Under the pieces are notes generated by a model. The model worked only from the letters and a program-made list of their open reading frames with translations. It did no database searches and was not told the DNA's origin. Positions 28,184-39,097 of a stretch of 64,000 bases of DNA are shown piece after piece. The position numbers and the translations under genes are program-made. The first letter of the stretch is position 1. Each line of letters opens with the position of its first letter. Location: NCBI GenBank assembly GCA_963785755.1, contig CAWAXG010000013.1, positions 496,001 to 560,000 on the forward strand, given 5' to 3'. This DNA is from JACCXG01 sp963785755. GTDB taxonomy: Bacteria > Acidobacteriota > Vicinamibacteria > Vicinamibacterales > 2-12-FULL-66-21.

Positions 28184-30680
28184 ATGACCAACTTGAAGCT
28201 CGCGTTCCGCAGACTCTTCAAAGCGCCTTTCGTCACCTCGGTCGCCATCCTGTCGCTCGGGCTCGGCATCGGTGCCAATGCCGCGATCTTCTCCTTCTTC
28301 AATCAGATGCTGCTGCGTCCCCTGCCGGTGCCGAAACCAGCCGAGCTGGTGAACCTCTCGGCGCCCGGACCCAAGATGGGATCGACGTCGTGCAATCAGG
28401 CAGGAAGCTGCGAGGAGATCTTCAGCTATCCGATGTTCCGCGATCTGCAGAAAGCACAGACCGTCTTCACCAACATCGCCGCCCACCGGCTGTTCGGGGC
28501 GAATCTCGCCTACCGCAACCAGACGCTGAACGGCGACGGCGTGATGGTCTCGGGAAGCTACTTCCAGGTCCTCGGCATCCAGCCGGTGCTCGGACGGCTG
28601 CTGTCGCCCGAGGACGATCAGAAGGTCGGCGAATCGCTCGTGGTCGTGCTCAGCCACGCCTACTGGACCAGCCGATTCAATCGCGAGCCCAGCGCGTTGA
28701 ACGACACCCTGATCGTGAATGGGCAGCACCTCACGATCGTCGGGGTCGCGCCAGAAGGATTCGATGGCACCACGCTCGGCTCGCGTCCCCAGGTATTCGT
28801 GCCGATCACGCTGCGCGGCTTGATGAACCCCGGCTTCAACGAGTTCCACAACCGGCGGACCTACTGGGCGTATCTCTTCGCGCGGCTGCGGCCTGGCGTC
28901 ACGATCGAAGAGGCGCGTACCCAGCTCAGCGTCCCTTACCGCGCGATCATCAACGACGTCGAGGCGCCGCTGCAGCGCGGCGCCAGCGATCAGTTCCTGA
29001 ACCGGTTCCGGGCGAAGCAGGTCGTGCTCGAAGACGGGGCCCGTGGCCAGAGCGGCGTGGACGCCGAGGCGCGGACGCCGCTCATCCTGCTGCTCGCCGT
29101 CACCGGCCTCGTGTTGCTGATCGCGTGCGCCAACATCGCGAACCTCCTGCTCGCCCGCGCGGCGGCGCGTTCCGCGGAGATCGCGATCCGCCTGTCGATT
29201 GGCGCCAGCCGTGCGCAGCTCGTGCGCCAGCTGCTCACCGAGTCCGTGGTGCTGGCGCTCTTTGGCGGGATCGCCGGCCTGGTGATCGCCTATTGGACGA
29301 TCGACTTGATCTTCGCGATGCTGCCGATCGACGTGACGATCAACCTGCCGGTCCGGCTCGACGCCGTCGCGCTGCTCTTTGCCGCCGCGCTCTCGCTCGG
29401 GACCGGCCTGCTGTTCGGGCTCTTTCCCGCGCTGCACAGCACGAACCCGAACCTGCTCGGCACGCTGAAAGGCCAGGCCGGGCAGCCGGGCGGCGGCCGC
29501 TCGGCGCGGTGGTTCCGCTCCACGCTGGCCACGACGCAGATCGCGATCTCCATGGCGCTGCTGGTCTGTGCCGGGCTGTTCACGAAGAGCCTGATGAACG
29601 TCAGCCGCGTCGATCTCGGGATCGAGATCGAAAACCTCGTGACGTTCGGTGTTTCACCCGAGTTGAACGCGTACACGACGGAGCGATCGAAGCAACTGTT
29701 CGAGCGGCTGGAGGACGATCTCGCCGCGCAGCCAGGGGTCATCTCGGTGACCGCGGCGCTGGTGCCCGCGATCTCCGGCAGCAACTGGGGCAACAACGTG
29801 TCGGTCGAAGGCTTCAAGGCCGGTCCCGATACCGACACGAATTCCCGATTCAACGAAGTCGCACCGGACTACTTCAAGACCTTGCGCATTCCGCTGCTCT
29901 CGGGGCGGGAATTCACCCGCGCCGACCGTCTCGGCGCGCCCAAGGTCGCCATCGTCAATGAGGCGTTCGCGAAGAAATTCAATCTCGGGCGCGACGCGGT
30001 CGGAAAACGGATGCGGCTCGGCAACAACGGCCCGCTGGACATGGAAATCGTCGGTCTGGCGAAGGACGCCAAGTACAGCAGCGTCAAAGGGGAAGTTCCA
30101 CCCGTCTTCGTCCAGCCCTATCAACAGGACGAGCGCGTGGGCTCCATCAGCTTCTACGTGCGCACTGCTGGCGCCCCCGAACAGGTCCTGCAGGCCGTGC
30201 ACCGCGTCGTCGGGAACGCCGATCCCAACCTGCCGGTGGAGAACCTGAAGACGATGACGCAGCAGGTCAGGGACAACGTCTTCCTCGATCGGATGATCAG
30301 CACGCTGTCGGCCGGTTTCGCGATCCTCGCGACCTTGCTCGCCGCGGTCGGTCTCTACGGCGTGCTGGCATATACGGTCGCGCAGCGGACTCGCGAGATT
30401 GGCCTGCGCATGGCGCTCGGCGCCGCGCCGGGGCGCGTGCGCGCGATGGTGCTGCGGCAGGTCGCCATCATGACGGCCGTCGGCGGTGTGGTCGGCCTGC
30501 TGGCCGCGCTCTGGGCGGGCCGCGCGGCGAAGGCCCTGCTCTACGAGATGGAGGGGTACGATCCCGTGGTGATCGTGACGTCGGTCGGTACTCTTGTCAG
30601 CCGTCGCCCTCGGAGCCGGCTTCATCCCTGCTCACCGGGCGTCCAAGGTCGACCCCATGCTCGCGCTGCGCTACGAATAG
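28184..30680 (+). CDS. orphan MacB/FtsX-type permease (ADOP family), one frameshift near the 3' end
   Basis: Acidobacterial duplicated orphan permeases have the MacB topology twice and no ATPase next to them. This protein, 831 residues when repaired, starts at the ATG at 28184 (MTNLKLAFRRLFKAPFVTSV). It has helix 1, a MacB-PCD periplasmic domain, an FtsX core (LIACANIANLLLARAAARSAEIAIRLSIGASR broken over several lines of code), then a second copy ending TREIGLRMALGAAPGRVRAM. The frame is lost after DPVVIVTSV: deleting one G at 30587-30588 (context TCGGTACT) restores LLSAVALGAGFIPAHRASKV and the stop at 30680. No ATPase gene is adjacent. Confidence 0.85.
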
Positions 30681-30683
30681 GCG

Positions 30684-30716
30684 CGGGGTGCTCGGTGCTG
30701 GGTGCTCAGTGCACCC
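30684..30716. repeat. GGTGCT word repeat with short hairpin
   Basis: Three copies of GGTGCT in 24 bases end in a perfect six-base-pair hairpin GGGTGC (30700-30705) / GCACCC (30711-30716). It sits between the convergent permease and M20 peptidase genes and could act as a weak terminator, but lacks a T-run. Confidence 0.45.
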
Positions 30717-32137
30717 TAATCTCGCCTTCGCGCCAGTTCCTGCACCACGTCGTAGTGAAAGCGCACGAACCGGTACAGCTCCGCCTCCAGGATGCGCTCC
30801 TGGTCGCTGTGCGCGCCGAAGCCTTTCGGGCCATCCTCGAGATCGGTTGCCGGGCCGATGCCGAAGCATTGAATGCCTTTGGCGCGCAGGTAGGCCATGT
30901 CGGTCGCGCCCGTGCTCATCGTCGGCAGGGTGACGGTCTGATAGTGCTTCGTGATCCCGGTCTCGATCGCCGTGAATGCTTCCGAGTCGAGCTCCGCGCT
31001 GGCGGTGCCGGGACGCACGTCGCGCTGCGTCCAGGCCACATCGATCGCCGGATCGTTGACGACCTTGCGAACCTGTTCCAGCAGCCGCTGTGGATCGTCG
31101 TCCGGATGGGTGCGCACGTCGAGCGTCGCCTTCGCCTCCGAGGGGATGACGTTGATGCGATACCCCCCCTGAATGATGTTCGGCGAGATCGACGTGCGGA
31201 TCATCGAGGCGTGCCGCGGCTCGTTCTGGAAGAAGTACTCGTCGGCCGCTTCCGCCAGCTTCGCATCGGTACCGATGATGTCGAGATACCGCTTGGCGTC
31301 GGCCGGAGCTGAGATCGCCGCCAGCCGTTTGAAGTAGGCGCGCGTCGTGGCATTCAGCCGGATGTCGGTCTTCCAGGCGGCGACGCGGGAGATGGCAGCG
31401 GCGAGATGCACGATCGAGTTCGAGCGCAGCGGCACTGAGCCGTGGCCCGCTACTCCGCGCGCGGTGAGCTCGATGCCGCGCGGAATCTTCTCGATCGTCT
31501 GGACCGACGCGAACTTCACCTTGCCCCCCGTGCGGCTGACGCCACCGCCTTCGGCCAGGCAGTACTCCGCTTCGATCTTGGGAAAATGCTGCTGCGTCAT
31601 GAACTGGATGCCGACGCGCGTCGAGCCCTCTTCCCCTGACTCGGCGAGAAAGATCACATCGCGGTCGAGCGGCACGTTCAGCCGCTTCAGTGTCAGCATC
31701 GCCATCAGCGACGCGACCAGGTTGTCCTTGTCGTCCACGGTTCCGCGCCCGTAGACATAGCCTCCGTCGCGGACCGCGCCGAACGGCGGATGCGTCCACT
31801 TCTTCGGATCGACGTTGACGACGTCGGTATGCCCCATGATCAGGAGCGGCCGCTTCTTTCCATTTCCCTTCAGCCGCGCCACGACGTTGGGACGATGCTT
31901 CTCGAGCGCCAGGACTTCGACGGGGATGCCTTCCTGCTCGAGGACCCGCTTGAGATAGTCGGCGGCCGGCGCTTCGTTCCCCGGAGGATCGCTGGTATCG
32001 ATCCGGACGAGTTCCTGAAAATGCCGGAGCGTCTCCGCTTCGAGGCGAGCCCAGTCCGGCTGCGGCGAATTGCCCTGGAGCGGACCGGTCCCGGCCGACG
32101 TCAACGCCGCGAGGAGGAACAGGAGAGCTGACCGCAT
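30716..32137 (-). CDS. secreted M20-family metallopeptidase
   Basis: Zinc-dependent aminoacylase/carboxypeptidase-like peptidase, 473 residues, with signal peptide (MRSALLFLLAALTSAGTG). Metal and catalytic residues are in LLIMGHTDVVNVDP, YGRGTVDDKDNL, IFLAESGEEGS (catalytic Glu) and near the C-terminus GFGAHSDQERI. The lid domain lies between about residues 200 and 360 (ARGVAGHGSVPLRSNSIVHL). Its stop is formed at the edge of the hairpin repeat. Divergent from the RND adaptor gene. Confidence 0.92.
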   Translation of the reverse strand: MRSALLFLLAALTSAGTGPLQGNSPQPDWARLEAETLRHFQELVRIDTSDPPGNEAPAADYLKRVLEQEGIPVEVLALEKHRPNVVARLKGNGKKRPLLIMGHTDVVNVDPKKWTHPPFGAVRDGGYVYGRGTVDDKDNLVASLMAMLTLKRLNVPLDRDVIFLAESGEEGSTRVGIQFMTQQHFPKIEAEYCLAEGGGVSRTGGKVKFASVQTIEKIPRGIELTARGVAGHGSVPLRSNSIVHLAAAISRVAAWKTDIRLNATTRAYFKRLAAISAPADAKRYLDIIGTDAKLAEAADEYFFQNEPRHASMIRTSISPNIIQGGYRINVIPSEAKATLDVRTHPDDDPQRLLEQVRKVVNDPAIDVAWTQRDVRPGTASAELDSEAFTAIETGITKHYQTVTLPTMSTGATDMAYLRAKGIQCFGIGPATDLEDGPKGFGAHSDQERILEAELYRFVRFHYDVVQELARRRD

Positions 32138-32357
32138 GGCGCCGATTATCCCTTAGTCCCGGTTAGCTTCCAGCCTGTCGTGGCAGGTGTCCGAAAATGC
32201 CCACTTCTTTCGACCCATCGGCCACTGAGAAACAGATAACGTGCCTGAGGCGTCTACAATGTCTGAGCGAAGCGCATCAGCATGTATTGGTGTGTCTGGG
32301 CGCCAGACTGCCCTTCCGGAGCGGCCTGAGGAACACGTGAGACGTTGGGACTTCTTC

Positions 32358-33527
32358 ATGAACCTGGTACGAACGGCCGCCCGGCGAGCGACCCGGCCGG
32401 CGATTTTGGCAATAGTCGTCGGCGCGTCGCTTTCGACCCTGGCCTGCGGCCGCGGGGAAACGGCCACACCGTCCCCGGAGAACCGTTCGGCGGCGGCAGT
32501 CGTCGCGGCCCAGGTGACGGGAGTGGACGAACCGATCATCATCGAGGCGACCGGCGCGTTTCAGGCCGACGAGTCGTCGGACGTGGCCCCCTCGAGCTCG
32601 GGCCGCGTCGTCGCGACCCCTGTCGATGTCGGACATCATGTCCCGCAAGGGGCGGTGTTGATTCGGATCCAGGCGGTCGATGCGAACCTGCGCCTCGATG
32701 AAGCGCAGGCAGCGGTGACGCGATCCGAGGCGAACGTGAAGCTGGCGGAATCGCAGAATGCGCTCGCGCAGACGACGGCGAAGCGAAATGCGGCGCTGCT
32801 GGCCGGCGGGCTGGTGCCCCAGACGGTCGCTGACGAAGCCCGCACGCAGGCCGAAACCGCCTCGAACAACGTCCTGGTGGCCCGCGCCTCACTCGCGCAG
32901 TCCAAAGCGCAGCTCGCCCTCGCTGAAAAAGCGGTCGCCGATGTCGTCGTCGTGGCGCCGTTTGCGGGCTACATCAGCGAGCGCCGGGTCGCGCTCGGCG
33001 AGTTCGTCCAGCCGTCGACGGCGGTCGTGACCCTGCTCCGTCTCGATCCGATTCGCCTGCAGCTGACGCTGCCGGCGATCCAGGCCGGGGACGTGAAAGT
33101 CGGACAGTCGGTCCGGGCCCGCGTCGACTCCTATCCGGACAAGCTCTTCGAAGGGAAAATCACTGCGGTCAATCCCGCAATCGCCGCCGAGTCGCGCTCT
33201 TTCAAAGTGGAAGCCCGGATTCCGAACCCCGGCGCGCTCCTCAAGCCGGGCATGTTCGCCGTCGCCTCGGTCGATCAGGGCCGCACCGAACGGGCGATGC
33301 TCGTGCCGAAACGCGCCGTGGTCGAGGACGTGAACACGAACTCCTTCCGGGTGTTCGTGGTCGATCAGGAAAACAAGGCGCGGCTCCGCGTCGTCCAGCT
33401 CGCGGCCCGGCAGACGCACCCGGACAGCACGAAAGTGCTGGCCGGGATCAAGGAAGGCGAACGCGTCGCCACGTCCAATCTCGCCGATCTCTACGATGGC
33501 GCGCCGGTGTCGATCGCCACGCGTTAG
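32358..33527 (+). CDS. RND efflux periplasmic adaptor (membrane-fusion protein)
   Basis: MFP subunit that links the inner-membrane RND pump to an outer-membrane channel. The 389-residue protein starts with a probable lipoprotein signal (TRPAILAIVVGASLSTLAC; lipid-anchored Cys about residue 29). It has a lipoyl half-motif (GRVVATPVDVGHHVPQGAVLIRI), an alpha hairpin (residues about 110-190), the second lipoyl half (VVAPFAGYISERRVALGEFV) and a beta barrel ending in LLKPGMFAVASV. I used the ATG at 32358 because the signal sequence begins there; a start at 32241 would add an implausible leader. The pump gene starts eight bases after its stop. Confidence 0.9.
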   Translation: MNLVRTAARRATRPAILAIVVGASLSTLACGRGETATPSPENRSAAAVVAAQVTGVDEPIIIEATGAFQADESSDVAPSSSGRVVATPVDVGHHVPQGAVLIRIQAVDANLRLDEAQAAVTRSEANVKLAESQNALAQTTAKRNAALLAGGLVPQTVADEARTQAETASNNVLVARASLAQSKAQLALAEKAVADVVVVAPFAGYISERRVALGEFVQPSTAVVTLLRLDPIRLQLTLPAIQAGDVKVGQSVRARVDSYPDKLFEGKITAVNPAIAAESRSFKVEARIPNPGALLKPGMFAVASVDQGRTERAMLVPKRAVVEDVNTNSFRVFVVDQENKARLRVVQLAARQTHPDSTKVLAGIKEGERVATSNLADLYDGAPVSIATR

Positions 33528-33535
33528 GAGACCCC

Positions 33536-36500
33536 ATGCAGAAGCTCGCTGAAGTCTGCGTCCGACGGCCGGTGTTCGCCACGATGCTGATCATGGCGAT
33601 CGTCGTGATCGGCGGTGTGTCGTTCTTCAAGCTCGGGGTCGATCGGTATCCGCGAATCGAGACGCCGGTCGTCTCGGTGAGCACGACCAATCCCGGCGCG
33701 ACGCCGGAGAGCATCGAGGCGGAGATCACCGACCGCATCGAAGCGGCGGTGAATACGGTGGCGGGCATCGACGAGCTGCGATCGACGTCGACCGAGGGCA
33801 CGTCGCGCGTCACGATTACATTCGATCTGTCGAAGAACCCGGACATCGCGGCGCAGGAGGTTCGCGCCAAGGTCGATCCGGTCATCCGCAACCTGCCCGA
33901 GACCGCGGACCCGCCGGTCGTGCAGAAGCAGGATCCGGACTCGATGCCGATCATGTTCCTGTCGATCTCGGCGCCGATGCCTGCGGTCGAGCTCACCAGC
34001 TATCTGGAGCAGAACTTCCAGAAGCGGCTCGAGTCGGTCAACGGCGTCGGCGAGGTCTTCATGTTCGGCGCCAGGCGCCGGCAGGTCCAGGTCAAGATCG
34101 ATCCCGATCGCCTCAACGCTTACGCGCTGTCCACGTCGGACGTGGCGGCGGCGCTGCGGGCGCAGAATCTCGAATTGCCCGGCGGCCGGCTCGAGCAGGG
34201 CACCCGCGAGCTGTCGGTCCGCACGGTGGGACGTCTGGCGCGGCCGGAGGAGTTCCTCGACGTCGTGGTCGCCACGCGCGCCAACATTCCCATCCGGGTT
34301 CGCGACCTCGGCACGGTCGAGGACACCGGCGCCGATCCGACGTCGGTCTCGAATCTGAACGGCAAGAGCTCGGTCTCGATTGGCGTCCGCAAACAGAGCG
34401 GCGTCAATACGGTGGCGCTGGCGGACGCCATCCGCGCCCGGCTGGCGGAGATCGAGAAAACGCTGCCGCCGACCTTCCAGATGCGGCTGGTTCGCGACGA
34501 CTCGGAGTTCATCCGCGCGTCGCTGCACGCGATCCAGGAGCACCTGATCCTCGGCGGCATCCTCGCCGCGATCATCGTGCTGATCTTCCTGCGCAACTTC
34601 CGCTCGACGATCATCGCCGCGGTGGCGATTCCGGCCTCGATCATCGGCGCCTTCGGCGTGATGTCGGCGCTCGACTTCACGCTCAACCAGATGACGATGC
34701 TCGCGCTGACGCTGATGGTCGGCATCGTCATCGACGACGCGATCGTGGTGCTCGAGAACATCTACCGGTTCGTCGAGGAGAAGGGGATGACGCCGCGGCA
34801 GGCGGCGGTCGAGGGCACCAAGGAGATCGGCCTCGCGGTCATGGCGACCACGCTGTCGCTGCTCGCCGTCTTCCTGCCGGTCGGCTTTCTCGGCGGCATT
34901 GTCGGCCGCTTCATGTCGTCGTTCGGCCTCACCTCGGCCGCGGCGATCGCGATCAGCCTGATCGTGTCGTTCACTCTCACGCCGATGCTGGCGTCGCGGT
35001 GGATCAAGCAGGATCCCGACAAAGCCCATCACGATCGGGACGCCTCCCGCCGCGGCTTCTATCGCTACATCGATCGCACCTACACCTGGCTGCTCGAGTG
35101 GTCGATGGCGCACCGGTGGGTGATCGTGGGCACGTGCGCGATGGTCATCGCGTCGCTGGTGCCGCTCTTCAGGGCGTCGGGCATCAACTTCACGCCGAAC
35201 GAAGACGAATCGCGGTTCCAGATCTCGGTGCGGCTGCCGGTCGGATCCAGTCTCGCCGCCACCCAGTCGCTGATGGAGCGGATCGCTCGCGACATGCGCG
35301 AACAGCTCCCGGGCGTGTCCGACACGCTGTCGATGCCCGGCGGCGGGGGCGGCGGGTTCGGCTCGACCAATCAGGGCAGTCTGTTCGTCCGTCTCAGGCC
35401 GATTCACGAGCGCGAGCTCGGCCAGCAGGCGCTCATCGTCCAGGCCCGGCGTCTCATCCAGCCATACCGGCAGTCCGCGGTGATCTCCATTCAGTCCGCC
35501 GGCGGCATCGTCGCGCTGAGCGGCCGCGGCGCCGCCATTCAATATGCCCTGGTCGGCCCGGATCTGCAGAAGCTCGATCAATACACGGAAAACGCGCGCG
35601 CGATCCTGAGCAAGCACGAGGCGCTCGTCGACGTCGACCGCACGTATCTTCCAGGACGTCCCGAGCTGCGCCTCAACATCGACCGGAAGCGCGCGGCCGA
35701 CCTCGGCATCCGCGTCCAGGACGTCTCGCAGACGGTCAACGCGCTCGTCGCCGGCCAGAAAGTCACGACGTTCAACGCGGCCTCCGACCAGTACCGACGT
35801 CGTCCTGCGGGCACAGGACTCGTTCCGCCGTACGCCGGACTCGATCGCCGCGGCGACGGTGCGGACCGGCACCGGCGAGCTGGTGCAGCTGCGGAACATC
35901 GTCACGTTCGCCGAAGGCTCCGGGCCGGCCTCGATCGACCGGCTGAATCGGCAGCGCCAGATCGCCCTGACCGCAAACCCGGCGCCGGGGCACGCGCAAG
36001 GCGAGGCCCAGCAGGTCATCCTCGATACCTTCGCCGGTCTCGACATGGAGCCGGGCTACAACCTGGTCGCGAGCGGCGGCTCGCGCGAGCTCGGGCGCGC
36101 CGCCTACTACTTCGCCATCGCCTTCGCGCTGTCGTTCATCTTCATGTACATGGTGCTCGCGGCTCAGTTCGAGTCGTTCATCCATCCGGTGACAATTCTC
36201 CTGACCCTGCCGCTGGCGGTTCCCTTCGGACTCCTGGCGTCGCTGATGTTCGGCCAGCAGCTCAACATCTATTCCGCGCTCGGCGTGCTGCTCCTGTTCG
36301 GGATCGTGAAGAAGAACGCGATCCTGCAGATCGATCACACGATCGGTCTGCGGGCCAGGGGATTCGAGCGGTACGACGCAATCATTCAGGCGAACCGCGA
36401 TCGTCTGCGCCCGATCCTGATGACCACACTGGCGCTGATCGCGGGCATGATGCCGCTCTGCATCGGCAGCGGGCCGGGCGCCGAGACGAACCGCTCGATT

Positions 36501-36686
36501 GGCATCCTCGTCGCCGGCGGCCAGGCCATGTGCCTGCTGCTCACGCTGCTCGCCGTCCCGGTCTTCTACTCGCTGTTCGACGACGCGGCGCAATCCCCGG
36601 CGTGGGGCCGTCTGGGCCATCGCTGGGGGCGTGTGACCGGTGCCCTCGGCCGCCTCGTCGGCCGCCGTCAGCCGGCCGGCACGTAG
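33536..36686 (+). CDS. RND efflux pump inner-membrane subunit (HAE1-like), one frameshift
   Basis: Proton-driven multidrug efflux pump, 1049 residues when repaired, the usual size. It shows the first helix (RRPVFATMLIMAIVVIGGVS), paired porter domains, TM4 with the proton-relay aspartates in ALTLMVGIVIDDAIVVLEN, and the second half (GVLLLFGIVKKNAILQIDH, MMPLCIGSG). The frame breaks after NAASDQY: removing one C at 35794-35795 restores DVVLRAQDSFRRTPDS. The sequence there is AGTACCGAC, the same context as two other frameshifts in the window. No TolC-type gene is in the window. Confidence 0.9.
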
Positions 36687-36711
36687 CGCAAGCCGACGTA
36701 AGGGTCTTGCT

Positions 36712-36730
36712 GCACCGGGCACCAGGCACC
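36712..36730. repeat. GCACC word triplet
   Basis: Three GCACC words in 19 bases (GCACCGGGCACCAGGCACC) follow the RND pump gene. They are complementary in composition to the GGTGCT words at 30684-30716. Small and possibly chance. Confidence 0.35.
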
Positions 36731-36776
36731 TGTGAGTGAACGGTATGATGGGTCTACGGCTTCCAGCCGTTCAGCC

Positions 36777-37664
36777 ATGACGTCCTCGGTCCGGTATTCG
36801 TCCCCATCGGAAGTGCGCCGGCGCTGGACAGCCCGGCGGGTCGCGTCCGTGGTCGTCGGACTGGCAGCGCTGCTCTACCTCGGCGCGCTGGCATTCCTCG
36901 TCACGCAGGAAACACGTCTCGTCTTCCGGGCGGGACGGCCGCTTGGAGAAGGGCGTCCATCGTTTGCCTACGAGCAGGTCGATCTTCCCCGCGCCGACGG
37001 CGCGCGTCAGTTCGCGTGGGTCATCCGTAATCCGGGCGCCCGAACGTGGGTGCTGTACCTGCACGGCAATGCGGCAACCATCGCCAGCCGGGTGAACATC
37101 GCGCGCTATGCCGAGCTGCGCGCGCTTGGCGTCAATCTGCTGGTGCCCGAATACCGCGGCTTCGCGGGTCTGCCCGGATCGCCGAGCGAGGCATCGCTGG
37201 CCGCGGACTCGCGCGTGGCGTTCGAGTACCTCACGAACACGATGCAGGTGTCACCGACGCAGATCGTGATCTACGGCTGGTCGCTCGGCTCGGCAGTCGC
37301 TGTCGATCTCGCGTCGCAAGCCGCCGAGGCCGGGCTCGTGCTCGAAGGCGCTCCCGCGTCCCTGGTCGCGATCGGTCAGCGGCAATACCCGATGTTTCCC
37401 ATCCGCCTGATCATGCGCAACCCGTTCGAATCGATCCGCAAGATCGCGCGCGTCAACGCGCCCGTGCTGTTCCTGCACAGCCCGGAGGACGACATCATTC
37501 CGATCGACGAGGGCCGGCGCCTCTATGAAGCCGCCGCCGCGCCGAAGCGATTCATCGAGGTGAAAGGCGGCCACGTCCACGCTCACGAGCGGGACACCGC
37601 CGTCTTCTTCGGCGCGGTACGCGGATTCCTGGACGAGTATGGATTGCTGGGCAATCAGGAATAG
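36777..37664 (+). CDS. membrane-anchored alpha/beta hydrolase (BEM46/ABHD13-like)
   Basis: A 295-residue serine hydrolase with an N-terminal membrane anchor (about residues 22-44, VASVVVGLAALLYLGALAFLV). The hydrolase fold is clear: VLYLHGNAATIASRV, the serine elbow YGWSLGSAVAV, acid in LFLHSPEDDIIPIDEG and His in KGGHVHAHE. BEM46-like enzymes act on unidentified lipids or peptides. I prefer the ATG at 36777; a GTG at 36732 is also open. A -10-like TATGAT lies 28 bases upstream (36744-36749). Confidence 0.85.
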   Translation: MTSSVRYSSPSEVRRRWTARRVASVVVGLAALLYLGALAFLVTQETRLVFRAGRPLGEGRPSFAYEQVDLPRADGARQFAWVIRNPGARTWVLYLHGNAATIASRVNIARYAELRALGVNLLVPEYRGFAGLPGSPSEASLAADSRVAFEYLTNTMQVSPTQIVIYGWSLGSAVAVDLASQAAEAGLVLEGAPASLVAIGQRQYPMFPIRLIMRNPFESIRKIARVNAPVLFLHSPEDDIIPIDEGRRLYEAAAAPKRFIEVKGGHVHAHERDTAVFFGAVRGFLDEYGLLGNQE

Positions 37665-37668
37665 CGAC

Positions 37669-37776
37669 GGGACCAGGGACTCGGGAGTCGGGACTTGGGC
37701 TTGTCTCGGGAGTGGGGCTCGCCGGACCCTAGTCCCGGGACAAGCCCGAGTCCCAAGTCCCGAGTCCCCAGTCCCG
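37669..37776. repeat. GGGACT iterated-word long inverted repeat
   Basis: Left arm (about 37676-37715) iterates GGGACTC, GGGAGTC and GGGACTTGGGCTTGTC. The right arm (about 37730-37776) is its complement (GACAAGCCCGAGTCCCAAG, then CCCGAGTCCCCAGTCCCG). Aligned, they form an imperfect stem of about 40 pairs around a 15-base centre. It fills the gap between the hydrolase and arfB and ends 23 bases before the arfB start. Confidence 0.85.
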
Positions 37777-37799
37777 ATCGAGAGTCAGCGGAGTAACCG

Positions 37800-38222
37800 A
37801 TGCTTCGTGTGACGCCGAGCATCGTCATCGAAGACGCGGAGCTCGAAGAGAGTTTCGTCAGAGCCTCGGGGCCTGGCGGCCAGAACGTCAACAAGGTCGC
37901 GACGGCGGTGCAGCTGCGATTCGATGCGGCGCGCTCGCCCGCGATCGACGACGACGTGCTGCACCGGCTCCGGGTGATCGCCGGGACGAGGATGACGGCG
38001 GACGGTGTGCTCGTCATCGACGCACGCCGGCATCGCACCCAGGCGCAGAATCGCGAAGACGCGCGCGAGCGGCTGGCCGATCTGATTCGACAGGCCGCGA
38101 GCCCGCCCAAGCGCCGCCGCAAAACGAGGCCGTCAGCCGCGGCACGCAAGCGGCGCATCGAGTCGAAGGCACGGCGTGCGGAAACCAAGCAGCGGCGGAA
38201 GGTCGTCCGCGACGAGACGTGA
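37800..38222 (+). CDS. arfB: alternative ribosome-rescue factor ArfB (peptidyl-tRNA hydrolase)
   Basis: Rescues ribosomes stalled on truncated mRNA by hydrolysing peptidyl-tRNA. The 140-residue protein has the catalytic GGQ in SGPGGQNVNKVATAVQLRF and the disordered basic C-terminal tail (PPKRRRKTRPSAAARKRRIE) that enters the empty mRNA channel. Its length matches the family (about 140). It overlaps the next gene by 47 bases. The upstream gap is the GGGACT inverted repeat. Confidence 0.93.
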   Translation: MLRVTPSIVIEDAELEESFVRASGPGGQNVNKVATAVQLRFDAARSPAIDDDVLHRLRVIAGTRMTADGVLVIDARRHRTQAQNREDARERLADLIRQAASPPKRRRKTRPSAAARKRRIESKARRAETKQRRKVVRDET

Positions 38223-39045
38223 CGCAGTCATAGCAGCGTTGGTGCTGTGGCTGCTCGCGTGGCAGGGGGCTGAGGTCGTCAACGACTACCCCCGGGCGGA
38301 GGAGTTCGCGCGTCGCGCGCGCCAGTCGCTGCGGCTCGATTACGAGCTGCAACAGCACTTCGTCTATCTCGAGCGCCGCCGCGACGTAAAAATCTCGACG
38401 CTCGGGAAAGTCACGATCGGGCCGCTTCGCACGTTCGAAGTCTATCCCTCCGAGCAGCCCGGCCAGACCTACAAGCGATTGATCGCCGTCGAAGGCAAGC
38501 CGCTGACCGCCGAGGAGCTCGCGCAGCGGGACGCGGAGCGTCAACGCGATCTCGCCCAGCAGGCCGAGCGGCTGCGCACCGAAACCGCCAGCCAGCGCGC
38601 CGAGCGGCTGCGGAAGAGCCAGGAGGAAGAACGCCACCGCGAGCAGGTCCTGGACGATGTGGTGGCCGTCTTCGCGCCGGACTTTGCGGGTCGCGAGATC
38701 CTCGACGGCCGGCGTATTCTTGTGGCGAACCTCAAGCCCCGCGCCGACGCGCGCGTCGCGACGCGCGAAGGCCAGTGGATGAAAAATTGCGAGGCGCGGA
38801 TCTGGGTCGACGAAGCCAGCTATCAGGTCGTCAAGCTCGACATGTGGGTGGTCGTGGACGTCACCATCGGCTGGGGTATCGTCGGCCGGCTGCACGAGGG
38901 CAGCCGCTTCGCCTATGCGCGGCGGCACGTCGACGGCACCTGGGTGCCCGCGGCATTGACGTACCAGGCGAGCGGGCGCACCCTGTTGTTCAGACCGTTT
39001 CAGTTTGCGGTCACGACGACCTATTCCGACTACCGGCGGCGGTGA
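38176..39045 (+). CDS. uncharacterised exported protein with central coiled coil
   Basis: A 289-residue protein of unknown function. An N-terminal hydrophobic helix (about residues 18-32, VIAALVLWLLAWQG) may be a signal anchor. Residues about 105-150 form a highly charged coiled coil (RDAERQRDLAQQAERLRTET). The C-terminal half alternates strands (NCEARIWVDEASYQVVKLD; GTWVPAALTYQASGRTLLF), resembling the LolA-like or DUF-type outer-membrane sensor fold without a clear family match. The GTG start at 38176 overlaps arfB by 47 bases; TTG/GTG codons at 38241/38244 would remove the overlap, but would also remove most of the hydrophobic helix. Confidence 0.6.
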   Translation: MRKPSSGGRSSATRRDAVIAALVLWLLAWQGAEVVNDYPRAEEFARRARQSLRLDYELQQHFVYLERRRDVKISTLGKVTIGPLRTFEVYPSEQPGQTYKRLIAVEGKPLTAEELAQRDAERQRDLAQQAERLRTETASQRAERLRKSQEEERHREQVLDDVVAVFAPDFAGREILDGRRILVANLKPRADARVATREGQWMKNCEARIWVDEASYQVVKLDMWVVVDVTIGWGIVGRLHEGSRFAYARRHVDGTWVPAALTYQASGRTLLFRPFQFAVTTTYSDYRRR

Positions 39046-39097
39046 CAATTCGGAGGCAAGCCAACCCCGTTGTACAGGGGGCCGTCTAATCCACAGC

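Noticed and set aside
33524..36046. Long minus-strand frame across the RND pump
   Set aside because: Antisense to a well-conserved RND pump; composition is Asp/Arg/His-rich shadow sequence.
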